From: a virus
Length of the DNA stretch: 29,255 nucleotides
Reading direction: 5' to 3' (one strand)
Virus record (IMG/VR): IMGVR_UViG_3300023501_000034
Coordinates: 1-29,255 of that record
A program made the position numbers and the translations under genes. The notes under the pieces are model-generated. The model worked only from the letters and a program-made list of their open reading frames with translations, searched no databases and had not been told where the DNA came from. Position 1 is the stretch's first letter. Every line of letters begins with the position of its first letter. Of this stretch, positions 1 to 5,901 are shown in pieces.

Positions 1-155
1 TCTTCTGCGAGGTTGGCGTCAAATCCGCTGTCGCTCTCATCGATATCGTCAAGCTCTGGATCACCGATCAGCACGTCACCGTCAGGTAGCTCTTCAATCA
101 TCAGGTCATCTGCGGGTGCGCCCTCGGCAAACGGGATTACATTTGGATCAGCCAT
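1..155 (-). CDS. Probable portal protein, N-terminal fragment (runs off left edge)
   Basis: Reading leftward from an ATG at 155, an open frame continues to the window edge (51 codons). It begins MADPNVIPFAEG and is very acidic (ELPDGDVLIGDPELDD). The start overlaps the end of the terL gene by 8 bases and is preceded by AAAGGAT, a fair ribosome binding site. An acidic N-terminus directly after terL is typical of portal proteins of podovirus-type phages, which form the dodecameric ring for DNA entry and exit at the capsid vertex. The call rests on position and composition, because the conserved portal core lies outside the window. A scaffold or other head protein is the alternative. Confidence 0.6.
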   Translation of the reverse strand, partial: MADPNVIPFAEGAPADDLMIEELPDGDVLIGDPELDDIDESDSGFDANLAE

Positions 156-1656
156 AGAGAGTTATCCTTTGTGGTTCTGGTTCGTCATCTTCAGTCAGGT
201 CTTCAGTGTGACCAAGGAACCAGCCCTTACGCAGTCTTAGCCATGCTTGGGTGCAAGTGTCAACGATATCATCATTTGGGTGAGCAGGGAAGGCGGCACA
301 TATTGAGATCAAATCTTCGGCCCATTTGCGCTTGGGATAGAATATTCTGCCGTCTTCCAGAAGGGCAGATGCGGCGTGTGCGCGAGCTTCTTTATCGCGG
401 TCTGGACTGTACGCCAGCACTGGCACCCCTGCCATTCTGAGGTCTTGCAGAAGGCTTTGCCCTGACGCCTTTTTTTCAATCAAGACTGCGTCTGGCTCCC
501 AATCATCGTATGCTTCCTGTGCCAGCTTGCGTAGCTCTGGATAGCTCACCTTGTCGTACCACGCCTCCAGCACAATGGCGCAGTCATATCCTTGATGCTT
601 AAATACGCCCCAAGTGGTACGGGCGCTGAAGCTAGAGCTTTCCTTTGTTTCAAAGGCTGTATCCCAAGACTGGATTACATATTCGATATTGTCAGGTAAA
701 TTTTCTTTTTCCCACGGCACCCACCAGCTTGACTTGAGTATGCCACCGCCCTTGGGGCTTGGCCGCTGCTGTAGCTGCCCTGCGGCTGCGTAGGAGCCAA
801 GGCTGCGCTCTAGGGTGGTCAGGGTCTTCTCATCCATCCTGTCGGGCCACAGTAGCTCACCCTCGGCTGTTCGTGGGTCTGTGAAGCCAAGGCTTGATCT
901 GTTGGGCGTTGGGTGGCCGATCTCATATCTGGCAGGCAGGCATAGGTGATCCCACTCATTGCCTAGCTCATTGGCGAGTATGTGTCCCGTGAGGTCTTGT
1001 TCGTGCAATCTTTGCATGATGATGACAAACGCGCCCGTCTGCGGATCGTTGAGGCGCGTCTGCATGGCCTGATCCCACCACTCCAGCACACCCTCCCTTA
1101 CTTTGCTGCTGTCGGCCTCCACACTGTTGTGTGGGTCATCGATGCAGATGATGTCACCACCATCACCAGTTAGCGCACCACCGACACTGGTGGCGATCCT
1201 ATAGCCTGTCTGATCATTTTCAAACCGCTGCTTCTGGTTTTGATCGTCGGTCAGCTTAAATTTGTCACCGAAGTGCGCCTTGTACCACGGGCTATCGATC
1301 AGCCTGCGGCACTTCACGCTATCCCTGATCGACAGGGAGGAGGCGTAGGACGCATAGAGGAACTTCTTGTGGGGTTGTGTGGCCCAAGTCCACGCAGGCA
1401 GCGCCACGGCCACGCTGATTGATTTCATGTGTCGTGGCGGCACGTTGATGATTAGGCGCTTGATGTCGCCTTCGGCCACGGCTTGGAGATGATCACTGAT
1501 GGCATCGATGTGCCAGTTGTTTTTGAAATCGACGCCCGGTTCAATCGTCGGCCATGCGGCTTTCGTAAACTCCCTCAATGATCTGCGGTACTTTTCGGCT
1601 CGGACTTGCTCCAATGTGAGGCTGCTCAAAAGCTGCTTCAAGTGCGCTGAGTTCAT
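148..1656 (-). CDS. terL: Terminase large subunit (packaging ATPase/nuclease)
   Basis: This 502-residue protein is the motor that pumps DNA into the procapsid and cuts it. Visible motifs: an atypical Walker A, PPRHMKS (residues 73-79, where PPRHGKS is usual), and a Walker B, IICIDDP, ending at D173-D174. A C-terminal RNase H-like nuclease domain has acidic residues D332 (SWDTAF), E394 (LIEKKASG) and D462/D463/D466 (NDDIVD). Length and architecture match the Terminase_6C/COG5362 type. The ATG at 1656 has AAGGA upstream. No plausible later start exists, so its first 38 codons truly overlap terS (116 bases). The order terS, terL, portal is standard for a head/packaging operon. Confidence 0.95.
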   Translation of the reverse strand: MNSAHLKQLLSSLTLEQVRAEKYRRSLREFTKAAWPTIEPGVDFKNNWHIDAISDHLQAVAEGDIKRLIINVPPRHMKSISVAVALPAWTWATQPHKKFLYASYASSLSIRDSVKCRRLIDSPWYKAHFGDKFKLTDDQNQKQRFENDQTGYRIATSVGGALTGDGGDIICIDDPHNSVEADSSKVREGVLEWWDQAMQTRLNDPQTGAFVIIMQRLHEQDLTGHILANELGNEWDHLCLPARYEIGHPTPNRSSLGFTDPRTAEGELLWPDRMDEKTLTTLERSLGSYAAAGQLQQRPSPKGGGILKSSWWVPWEKENLPDNIEYVIQSWDTAFETKESSSFSARTTWGVFKHQGYDCAIVLEAWYDKVSYPELRKLAQEAYDDWEPDAVLIEKKASGQSLLQDLRMAGVPVLAYSPDRDKEARAHAASALLEDGRIFYPKRKWAEDLISICAAFPAHPNDDIVDTCTQAWLRLRKGWFLGHTEDLTEDDEPEPQRITLYG

Positions 1657-2044
1657 TGATCCCGATCCTTGTGAGGTCTAGTGTAATTATTTTTTCGTCT
1701 TTCACGTTCATGTCTTTGACATCTTTCCAGCCTGCACGGTTTTTTAGAAAGAAAATGATGGCTGTGTTGTCGCGCTCGACGGTAGCATTTTCAAACAGGG
1801 CGTTAGTCACGGCGTCGATCCCCATTGCCTCGCCCCTTTTTATGGCGTCTGAAAATTCCGAATTTTCTGCCTGATGAAGCATGAAGGTGGAGACTGAAAT
1901 TCCAAGCATTCCAGCGCACTGTTCTTTTGTCAGTCCCTTTGCCATCAGCGTTTCTGTGCTTGCAAGAACTTCTTCTGTAATTTTAAACTTCGGCCTACCG
2001 ACTGATTTTTTGGCTGGTTGTTTCTTGGTTGTTTTTTTCGCCAT
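1541..2044 (-). CDS. terS: Terminase small subunit
   Basis: A 167-residue protein just upstream of terL. It has a basic Lys-rich N-terminus, then a GRPKFKIT segment and a helix-turn-helix (about residues 20-60, LTKEQCAGMLGISVSTF) for recognising the packaging site. A helical middle follows, with the ALFENATVERDNTAIIFFLK stretch seen in many phage small terminases. The start at 2044 has a strong AGGAGGG site. The C-terminal 38 residues are encoded in DNA shared with terL. It is the first gene after a strong leftward terminator and an AT-rich promoter-like stretch, so it probably opens the late transcript. The role is established for the family; DNA-site specificity cannot be read here. Confidence 0.85.
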   Translation of the reverse strand: MAKKTTKKQPAKKSVGRPKFKITEEVLASTETLMAKGLTKEQCAGMLGISVSTFMLHQAENSEFSDAIKRGEAMGIDAVTNALFENATVERDNTAIIFFLKNRAGWKDVKDMNVKDEKIITLDLTRIGINELSALEAAFEQPHIGASPSRKVPQIIEGVYESRMADD

Positions 2045-2114
2045 GATACGGCCCTCCTGTTATTTTCATATAATACAAAATTAAATTAAAAAAAAGGGTT
2101 GTCGTTCTTATGAT
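2045..2114 (-). promoter_or_regulatory. Candidate late promoter for terS-terL-portal
   Basis: This AT-rich leader lies between the terminator and terS. On the minus strand it carries TTTTGTATTATAT (2080-2068), containing a -10-like TATTAT but no sigma-70 -35 box at the right distance (CCCTTT occupies that position). A near match (11 of 13), TTTTGTAGTAAAT, lies at 28775-28763 in the only sizeable gap among the right-hand leftward genes. The missing -35 fits use of a phage-encoded specificity factor, possibly the product of the gene ending at 2143. This is inference. Confidence 0.4.
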
Positions 2115-2138
2115 AAAAAATCCCCGCCGAGGCGGGGC
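2115..2138 (-). terminator. Intrinsic (rho-independent) terminator
   Basis: On the minus strand, right after the stop of the sigma-like gene, CCCCGCCTCGGCGGGG folds into a 6-7 bp GC stem with a CTCG loop and is followed by ATTTTTT. This is a textbook terminator. It should end the leftward transcript of the small-gene operon and insulate terS-terL. Confidence 0.9.
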
Positions 2139-2142
2139 TTAC

Positions 2143-2745
2143 TCAATCAAACAGTTCGCACCCTTTGTCGGTTTTTTTATGTCCAACAACTCTACCATGA
2201 TTTGTGACTGACGTTAGGTATCCATTAACCTTGGCATCATATTTCATCATTCTTAACGACTGGCATTCGATCTGCATTACGCGCCCACGGCTCAAGCCTA
2301 AAACTTTTCCAGTTTCTTCTAGGCTCATATTTTGTTTGAAGCGCATATCTATTACTTTTTTCTGCTTGTCGGTTAGTCGAGTATCAAGTTGCTGCAACAC
2401 TTGCGAGTGGGCTATCATTTTCTCTGTTGAGTTGTCTGACATTATTTGTTTCACGCCATCCATATCGATAGTAAATTCGGACGTTGATGTTGATAGCCTG
2501 ATATCTTGCAGGTTTTCGGGCCATATTTCTACTGGCTCCTTTCCGACCATTGCGGCGACATCAAACGCAAGGTTTGTCCAGCCTTTTTCGTTTATAGGTT
2601 TAACTTTCATAGTTACGAGGGCATTAACTGCCCCCTGACTGCGGCCCATTTTGCGCGACAGGTCTGCCACGGATTCATATTTCTTACGAATTGCCTGTAG
2701 CAATCTATTATTTCTTACGGTTATTTTTACGTTAAAGTCTTCCAT
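2143..2745 (-). CDS. Sigma-70 region 4-like transcription regulator
   Basis: A 200-residue protein with two DNA-binding parts. Residues 10-82 form a Xre-like helix-turn-helix region (VADLSRKMGRSQGAVNALV), ending in DVAAMVGKEPVEIWPE. Residues 122-170 match sigma factor region 4: RLTDKQKKVIDMRF, then SLEETGKVLGLSRGRVMQIE. No region 2 is visible, so it is not a complete sigma factor. It may act with host polymerase as a specificity or activator protein. Its ATG follows directly on the TAA of the preceding gene. It is the last gene of the small-gene operon, immediately before a terminator and the candidate late promoter, as expected of a late-gene switch. The fold is well supported; the late-gene role is inference. 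Confidence 0.75.
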   Translation of the reverse strand: MEDFNVKITVRNNRLLQAIRKKYESVADLSRKMGRSQGAVNALVTMKVKPINEKGWTNLAFDVAAMVGKEPVEIWPENLQDIRLSTSTSEFTIDMDGVKQIMSDNSTEKMIAHSQVLQQLDTRLTDKQKKVIDMRFKQNMSLEETGKVLGLSRGRVMQIECQSLRMMKYDAKVNGYLTSVTNHGRVVGHKKTDKGCELFD

Positions 2746-3027
2746 TTATATCACCATCATTGCGATTGCGACAACTGCGACAAGGGTTGCGAAGGCAGCG
2801 CCTGCGATAATTTCTTTGCCCCAGCCGTCGGGCTTTGTGTTGTGTATGCTGACGTGGCCTCGCATATTGATTGCGATCCACTGCCCTGACGCTGCGCCCG
2901 TCTCACCTTCCTGCGTGTGTATCCACAGGTGTGCGCTTCCCGCACGTTTTGAGCATTCTGGCTCCAGCCATTTCGGCATATCTTGGCTCCACTCGTAGCC
3001 CCTAAACTGCCAAGATTTAACGATCAT
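2746..3027 (-). CDS. Small protein with C-terminal membrane helix
   Basis: 93 residues, family not recognised. The soluble N-terminal part is rich in Trp (WQFRGYEW, MPKWLEPE, HLWIH, QWIAI), suggesting a small compact fold. The end, IIAGAAFATLVAVVAIAMMVI, is a single hydrophobic helix that should anchor it in the inner membrane. The start at 3027 has a perfect AGGAGG site and overlaps the previous stop as ATGA. The bases that encode the previous protein's last residues (EDKL) form this ribosome binding site and start. Function unknown. Confidence 0.7.
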   Translation of the reverse strand: MIVKSWQFRGYEWSQDMPKWLEPECSKRAGSAHLWIHTQEGETGAASGQWIAINMRGHVSIHNTKPDGWGKEIIAGAAFATLVAVVAIAMMVI

Positions 3028-3254
3028 AATTTATCCTCCTGATTTTCGACTGCTTCCTCTAATAATTCTTCAAGCATAATCTTTGCTTTGTATTCCACAA
3101 ATTTTGTCAGATATTCTGCGGCCTCGTATGGCTTGTGTATTCTGGACAACAGCGCCTCTGCCATTATGAGAGATGGGTCGCATAAATCTCTGTATAATTC
3201 TTTAAGCTCTTCCAGAGACATTTGCTTACTGCCTCGAATGTTTTTATTGGTCAT
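3024..3254 (-). CDS. Small acidic helical protein, unknown function
   Basis: 76 residues, probably all helical, with Glu/Leu-rich segments (MSLEELKELYRDL, KIMLEELLEEAVENQ) that could form a coiled coil or dimer. It has an ATGA overlap with both neighbours and a strong GGGAGG site. Both this protein and its upstream neighbour end in EDKL, because GAGGATAAATTATGA serves as the next gene's ribosome binding site and start in each case. No family recognised. Confidence 0.65.
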   Translation of the reverse strand: MTNKNIRGSKQMSLEELKELYRDLCDPSLIMAEALLSRIHKPYEAAEYLTKFVEYKAKIMLEELLEEAVENQEDKL

Positions 3255-3457
3255 AATTTATCCTCCCGTTCATCAAACTGGTGAGCCAGCCTGCGTAGCT
3301 CTGTTGCGGTTCCCTTGGTTATGACGCCCGTGAACAGTGGGCGTCGATCCTTTGCGTGTACGGCCTCTCCCGCAATTACTGCGTAGGTCGTGTCTGTCAG
3401 TTCAAATGTCAGGTGGTTCACTTTGAACTGCTCTCGTTTGATTGCCTGTCTGGTCAC
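3251..3457 (-). CDS. Small protein, GTG start, unknown function
   Basis: 68 residues beginning at a GTG (3457) that overlaps the upstream stop as GTGA, with AAGGGA eight bases before it. No in-frame ATG lies nearby. The sequence alternates short strands (VNHLTFELTDTTYAVIAGEAV, LFTGVITKG) and ends in a helix, suggesting a small beta-rich fold. It ends in EDKL, encoded by the ribosome binding site of the next gene. Function unknown. Confidence 0.6.
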   Translation of the reverse strand: MTRQAIKREQFKVNHLTFELTDTTYAVIAGEAVHAKDRRPLFTGVITKGTATELRRLAHQFDEREDKL

Positions 3458-3645
3458 TGCATTTCCCTTTTTTCTGGATTTCTGTGGATATCAAACAGCG
3501 CCTCCCCAGCGCCGACCATAATTTCTGGAAACATGTGATCTAGATCATATGAGTGTATGATTGTTGCGATTACTGCCATAACTTGGGTGTTGCTCATTTC
3601 GTCTGGCATTGCTTCCAAGATTTCTTTTATGTCAATTTCGGTCAT
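3454..3645 (-). CDS. Small acidic protein, unknown function
   Basis: 63 residues, acidic and mostly helical (MTEIDIKEILEAMPDEM, VMAVIATIIHSYDLDHMFPEI). It starts at an ATG with AGGACAG upstream and overlaps the preceding gene by 14 bases and the following gene by 4. No family recognised. It sits in a run of eight similarly sized, tightly packed small genes, a pattern typical of phage early or middle host-takeover proteins; that role is an inference. Confidence 0.6.
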   Translation of the reverse strand: MTEIDIKEILEAMPDEMSNTQVMAVIATIIHSYDLDHMFPEIMVGAGEALFDIHRNPEKREMQ

Positions 3646-3826
3646 AATCTGTCCTGACGTTTTGATATGTTTCCCTCAGCATTTTTCTGGCTTCCTCTAG
3701 CATTTTGAGTGCGTCATTGAGGTCTGGAAAGTCATCTGGCGTTATTTTGCACGACAGCATGTGTTGTATTGTCAGGTCAAGTTTTGACAGAATTTGACCC
3801 AACTCTTCGATGCGTTCTAAGCTCAT
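3632..3826 (-). CDS. Small helical protein, unknown function
   Basis: 64 residues from the ATG at 3826 (MSLERIEELGQIL), which overlaps the upstream stop as ATGA. An earlier in-frame GTG at 3856 would extend it by ten residues but would overlap the neighbour needlessly. No good ribosome binding site precedes the ATG, so translation probably depends on coupling. Heptad-like helices are visible (LGQILSKLDLTIQHML, LNDALKMLEEARKML). No family recognised. Confidence 0.6.
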   Translation of the reverse strand: MSLERIEELGQILSKLDLTIQHMLSCKITPDDFPDLNDALKMLEEARKMLRETYQNVRTDYDRN

Positions 3827-4395
3827 AGCGTGAACCGTGACGCATCGAATGCCCACAGGTTATAGCTGCACTTGGATTGATCTGGCTTTGCCCAGACTTC
3901 AGCCCTTGCAATTTTTGACTGCTTGAACAGGCGGTGGCAGGCATTATTGATATCTTTATCGCTGACATCTTTTTGGTCTGGCTGCTCTTCGCGGTATGCT
4001 GCGATCACCTCTGAAGTTATGAGATACGTGTCGGCGGCTTTGAGCAGAAATTTGATTGTTTCCATAATTTCTTGTGGCGATTGCTTTTGCTCTGTCCACT
4101 CGTTCAGAAGCTGATCCAGCACACCATTATCTGTTTCTGGCTCGTCCTGTGAGATACGTGCTGTTGGGCCACATTCCTTGATCTTAACGCAGCCGACTGC
4201 TCGGTATGGTATGGTTTCGGCCTTGTCTGGATGGTTTGGCACCACATCCATTAGCACCTGATCGCCCACGGATAGTTGTAGGAACCGTGCGAGGTTGTTG
4301 GTTATGAAGGTGTTTTGGCCTTCGGCGTCTACAGCAAAAGCTGAATAATGCTGGGTAATGTTGGTTATTAATCCGTGAATTTTTAGAAGTTCCAT
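3823..4395 (-). CDS. Unknown protein with possible OB-like N-terminal domain
   Basis: 190 residues, the largest of the small-gene operon apart from the sigma-like gene. Residues 1-75 look beta-rich with a barrel-like pattern (GLITNITQHYSAFAVDAEG, VGDQVLMDVVPNH, YRAVGCVKIKEC), which could be an OB-type nucleic-acid-binding fold. Residues 95-190 are helical (LLNELTEQ-like helices and VIAAYREEQPDQKDVSDKDI), possibly a winged helix. It starts at TAATG with AAGGAAG upstream. DNA or RNA binding is an inference from the fold pattern only. Confidence 0.65.
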   Translation of the reverse strand: MELLKIHGLITNITQHYSAFAVDAEGQNTFITNNLARFLQLSVGDQVLMDVVPNHPDKAETIPYRAVGCVKIKECGPTARISQDEPETDNGVLDQLLNEWTEQKQSPQEIMETIKFLLKAADTYLITSEVIAAYREEQPDQKDVSDKDINNACHRLFKQSKIARAEVWAKPDQSKCSYNLWAFDASRFTL

Positions 4396-4604
4396 TATTT
4401 CTTCCTTTGATTGATATTTAGATGGTGGCTTACAGATAGCGATTTTTTACTATCTGTAAAGTTTATTTCATTCTCCCATTTCTGTATTAAATCTTCTAGA
4501 ACTTGCGTGGCTTCTGAATTGAAGATGGATCGCATTGCAGCTTGATTAATTCTTTTGATTTGTTGACGCAGTTCTATCAACTTGTCGAGATCGTATTGGT
4601 TCAT
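4395..4604 (-). CDS. Small helical protein, unknown function
   Basis: 69 residues, helical throughout (YDLDKLIELRQQIKRINQ, ATQVLEDLIQKWENEI), with a basic C-terminus NQRKK. Its stop overlaps the next start as TAATG, and the AGGAAG coding for its last residues serves as that gene's ribosome binding site. Its own start is four bases inside the previous gene. No family recognised. Confidence 0.6.
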   Translation of the reverse strand: MNQYDLDKLIELRQQIKRINQAAMRSIFNSEATQVLEDLIQKWENEINFTDSKKSLSVSHHLNINQRKK

Positions 4605-4864
4605 TTGATGGTATCCATGTTGTCGATTAAATCATCGATAATTCTTGCAATGCGAATGAGACCAGCCAATTCTTTGTGTGGGTGTTTGTGTGGGCATTTT
4701 CTGATCGCATCATATGCTGCGTCATTTAAAATTTTGAGGTGTTCTTTGTATTCGGTCATTGGTTCGCTCTCCCACGGTGCATCTGGAACTGTTACTTTTG
4801 CCGTCCTATTTGTGACGGATGCGGCCTGTCTATTTTTGACGCGCACCGCGCCATCATTGTTCAT
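4601..4864 (-). CDS. Small protein with His-rich segment, unknown function
   Basis: 87 residues. A basic, likely disordered N-terminus (residues 1-30) is followed by a helical part with the segment RKCPHKHPHKELAGLIRIARI. Its Cys and three His could bind a metal, but the spacing matches no known motif. The ATG at 4864 has GGAGGAGG upstream, encoded by the RRR of the preceding protein. Function unknown. Confidence 0.6.
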   Translation of the reverse strand: MNNDGAVRVKNRQAASVTNRTAKVTVPDAPWESEPMTEYKEHLKILNDAAYDAIRKCPHKHPHKELAGLIRIARIIDDLIDNMDTIK

Positions 4865-5058
4865 TTAATCCTCCTCCTGAGTTCGTCCGAATAGGTCATG
4901 CCCTGATCGGCGTAGTAATTTTCTTTGACTGGGTTCCAGCCTTTCATTGCCTCCCGCGCATTGCGGCAGTCTTCTATGACGTGGAGCAGTGCGTTTACGT
5001 CCAAGCTCTTGGCGTGATCTTCCCACTTTTTAAACTCTGCTGCTGTTGCGCCACTCAT
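4861..5058 (-). CDS. Small protein, unknown function
   Basis: 65 residues, helical N-terminal half (FKKWEDHAKSLDVNALLHVI). The C-terminal half has NPVKENYYADQGMTYSDEL and ends in RRRIK, whose codons form the ribosome binding site of the next gene. ATGA overlaps at both ends. No family recognised. Confidence 0.6.
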   Translation of the reverse strand: MSGATAAEFKKWEDHAKSLDVNALLHVIEDCRNAREAMKGWNPVKENYYADQGMTYSDELRRRIK

Positions 5059-5222
5059 TGTGCTGCCTCCCTTTTAAAAGATTTAATTGCGTCTTTGTGG
5101 CTACCCGTGTGATAACCCAATACTTCATACAAAGCCGAACCCCACGCCACGTCACCGTAGCAACGCCATGCCATCACTGCGCTTGTATTTTTCATTTTGA
5201 CCACTACCCAAGTTTTTGTCAT
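5055..5222 (-). CDS. Very small protein (55 residues), unknown function
   Basis: A short gene filling the gap between its neighbours. It reads MTKTWVVVKMKNTSAVMAW and ends KSFKREAAQ. The ATG at 5222 is preceded by GGGAGAGAACGAA, the same leader used by the gene starting at 5535 and very close to that at 8500. The stop overlaps the next ATG (ATGA). It has conspicuous aromatic residues (W5, W19, Y22, W27, Y32, Y37). No family recognised, but the ribosome binding site and coupling make it a real gene. Confidence 0.65.
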   Translation of the reverse strand: MTKTWVVVKMKNTSAVMAWRCYGDVAWGSALYEVLGYHTGSHKDAIKSFKREAAQ

Positions 5223-5246
5223 TTCGTTCTCTCCCAGATTGTTGGT

Positions 5247-5260
5247 GGGGCCGTAGCCCC
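5247..5260 (-). other. Intercistronic hairpin with UACG tetraloop
   Basis: On the minus strand GGGGC-TACG-GCCCC folds into a 5 bp stem with a UNCG-class tetraloop, in the context AACAGG...ACCAAC. It lies between the 88-residue gene and the 55-residue gene and has no T-tract, so it is more likely an mRNA stabiliser or processing element than a terminator. Near copies occur at 15772-15785 and 16581-16598. Confidence 0.6.
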
Positions 5261-5268
5261 CCTGTTGA

Positions 5269-5535
5269 TTAAACGCGACCCATCAGCTTGAAGCATTCGA
5301 CTGCGCTGTTGGCGCGAACTGCTTGGTCACCGTATCCAAGTGGAAATTCTAAAAACCATTCGTTGCGGCCACCACCAGAAGCAGACCCACCGATAATACG
5401 AAACGTATGGCCCCAGTCTGTTTCTCCAGCCCATACACCGCCAGAAACTTTTTCAATTTTTTCTACACACAATGTGTCATAGATTGTGCGTCCGTTAACT
5501 TTGATTTTGTTTTGGTTCAGTGTGATCGTTGTCAT
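5269..5535 (-). CDS. Small Gly-rich protein, unknown function
   Basis: 88 residues, first gene of the leftward small-gene operon. It is beta-strand rich (MTTITLNQNKIKVNGRTIYD, WGHTFRIIGG) with a Gly/Ser loop (GGSASGGGRN) followed by EWFLEFPLGYG. The ATG at 5535 has a GGGAGAG ribosome binding site and lies about 25 bases downstream of a good sigma-70 -10 box. No family recognised. Being promoter-proximal it should be highly expressed early in infection (inference). Confidence 0.65.
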   Translation of the reverse strand: MTTITLNQNKIKVNGRTIYDTLCVEKIEKVSGGVWAGETDWGHTFRIIGGSASGGGRNEWFLEFPLGYGDQAVRANSAVECFKLMGRV

Positions 5536-5560
5536 TTCGTTCTCTCCCTGTTTCTATACA

Positions 5561-5593
5561 ATTATATATAGGATACATTTACGGATACATCAA
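5561..5593 (-). promoter_or_regulatory. Leftward promoter with paired direct repeats
   Basis: On the minus strand TTGATG (5593-5588) is separated by 17 bases from TATATA (5570-5565), which overlaps TATAAT (5566-5561). The spacer contains two ATGTATCC copies (5590-5583 and 5578-5571), 12 bases apart, which look like a direct-repeat operator. The transcript would begin a short distance upstream of the ATG at 5535 and drive the small-gene operon down to the terminator at 2115. It looks host-polymerase driven. Confidence 0.6.
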
Positions 5594-5680
5594 GGGCCAT
5601 CGTTAATTTATTTAGTTTATTTTCTGCTTATTTATTGCAGAGCCGTAAAGGCAATAAATCGAAACGCTCTAAGTACCTTA

Positions 5681-5726
<46 letters not shown>

Positions 5727-5739
5727 GTATTACTGCCCC

Positions 5740-5776
5740 CCACCCCCTACCCACCAACTATGTATGAGGGGGGTGG
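5740..5776. other. G/C-rich hairpin, possible G-quadruplex
   Basis: CCACCCCCT (5740-5748) pairs with AGGGGGGTGG (5767-5776) across an 18-base loop, with one bulged G. Both strands carry several G-runs: plus GGGGGGTGGAGGG, minus GGGTAGGGGGTGGGGGG. Quadruplex formation is therefore conceivable. No T-tract follows, so it is not an obvious terminator for the upstream primase gene. Confidence 0.55.
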
Positions 5777-5901
5777 AGGGTGAGGAGTATAGATACCCCC
5801 CAAGGTGTCGCAATAAATGCAGTAAATACAATAAATCAGAACTTGTTGAAATCATTGACAAATACCCCAATATTTAGTGATGCAGTAAATCATGCAGTTA
5901 A

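Noticed and set aside
5810-5836. Tandem 9-mers considered as a CRISPR array
   Set aside because: Units are 9 bases with no spacers; they fit iterons, not CRISPR repeats.
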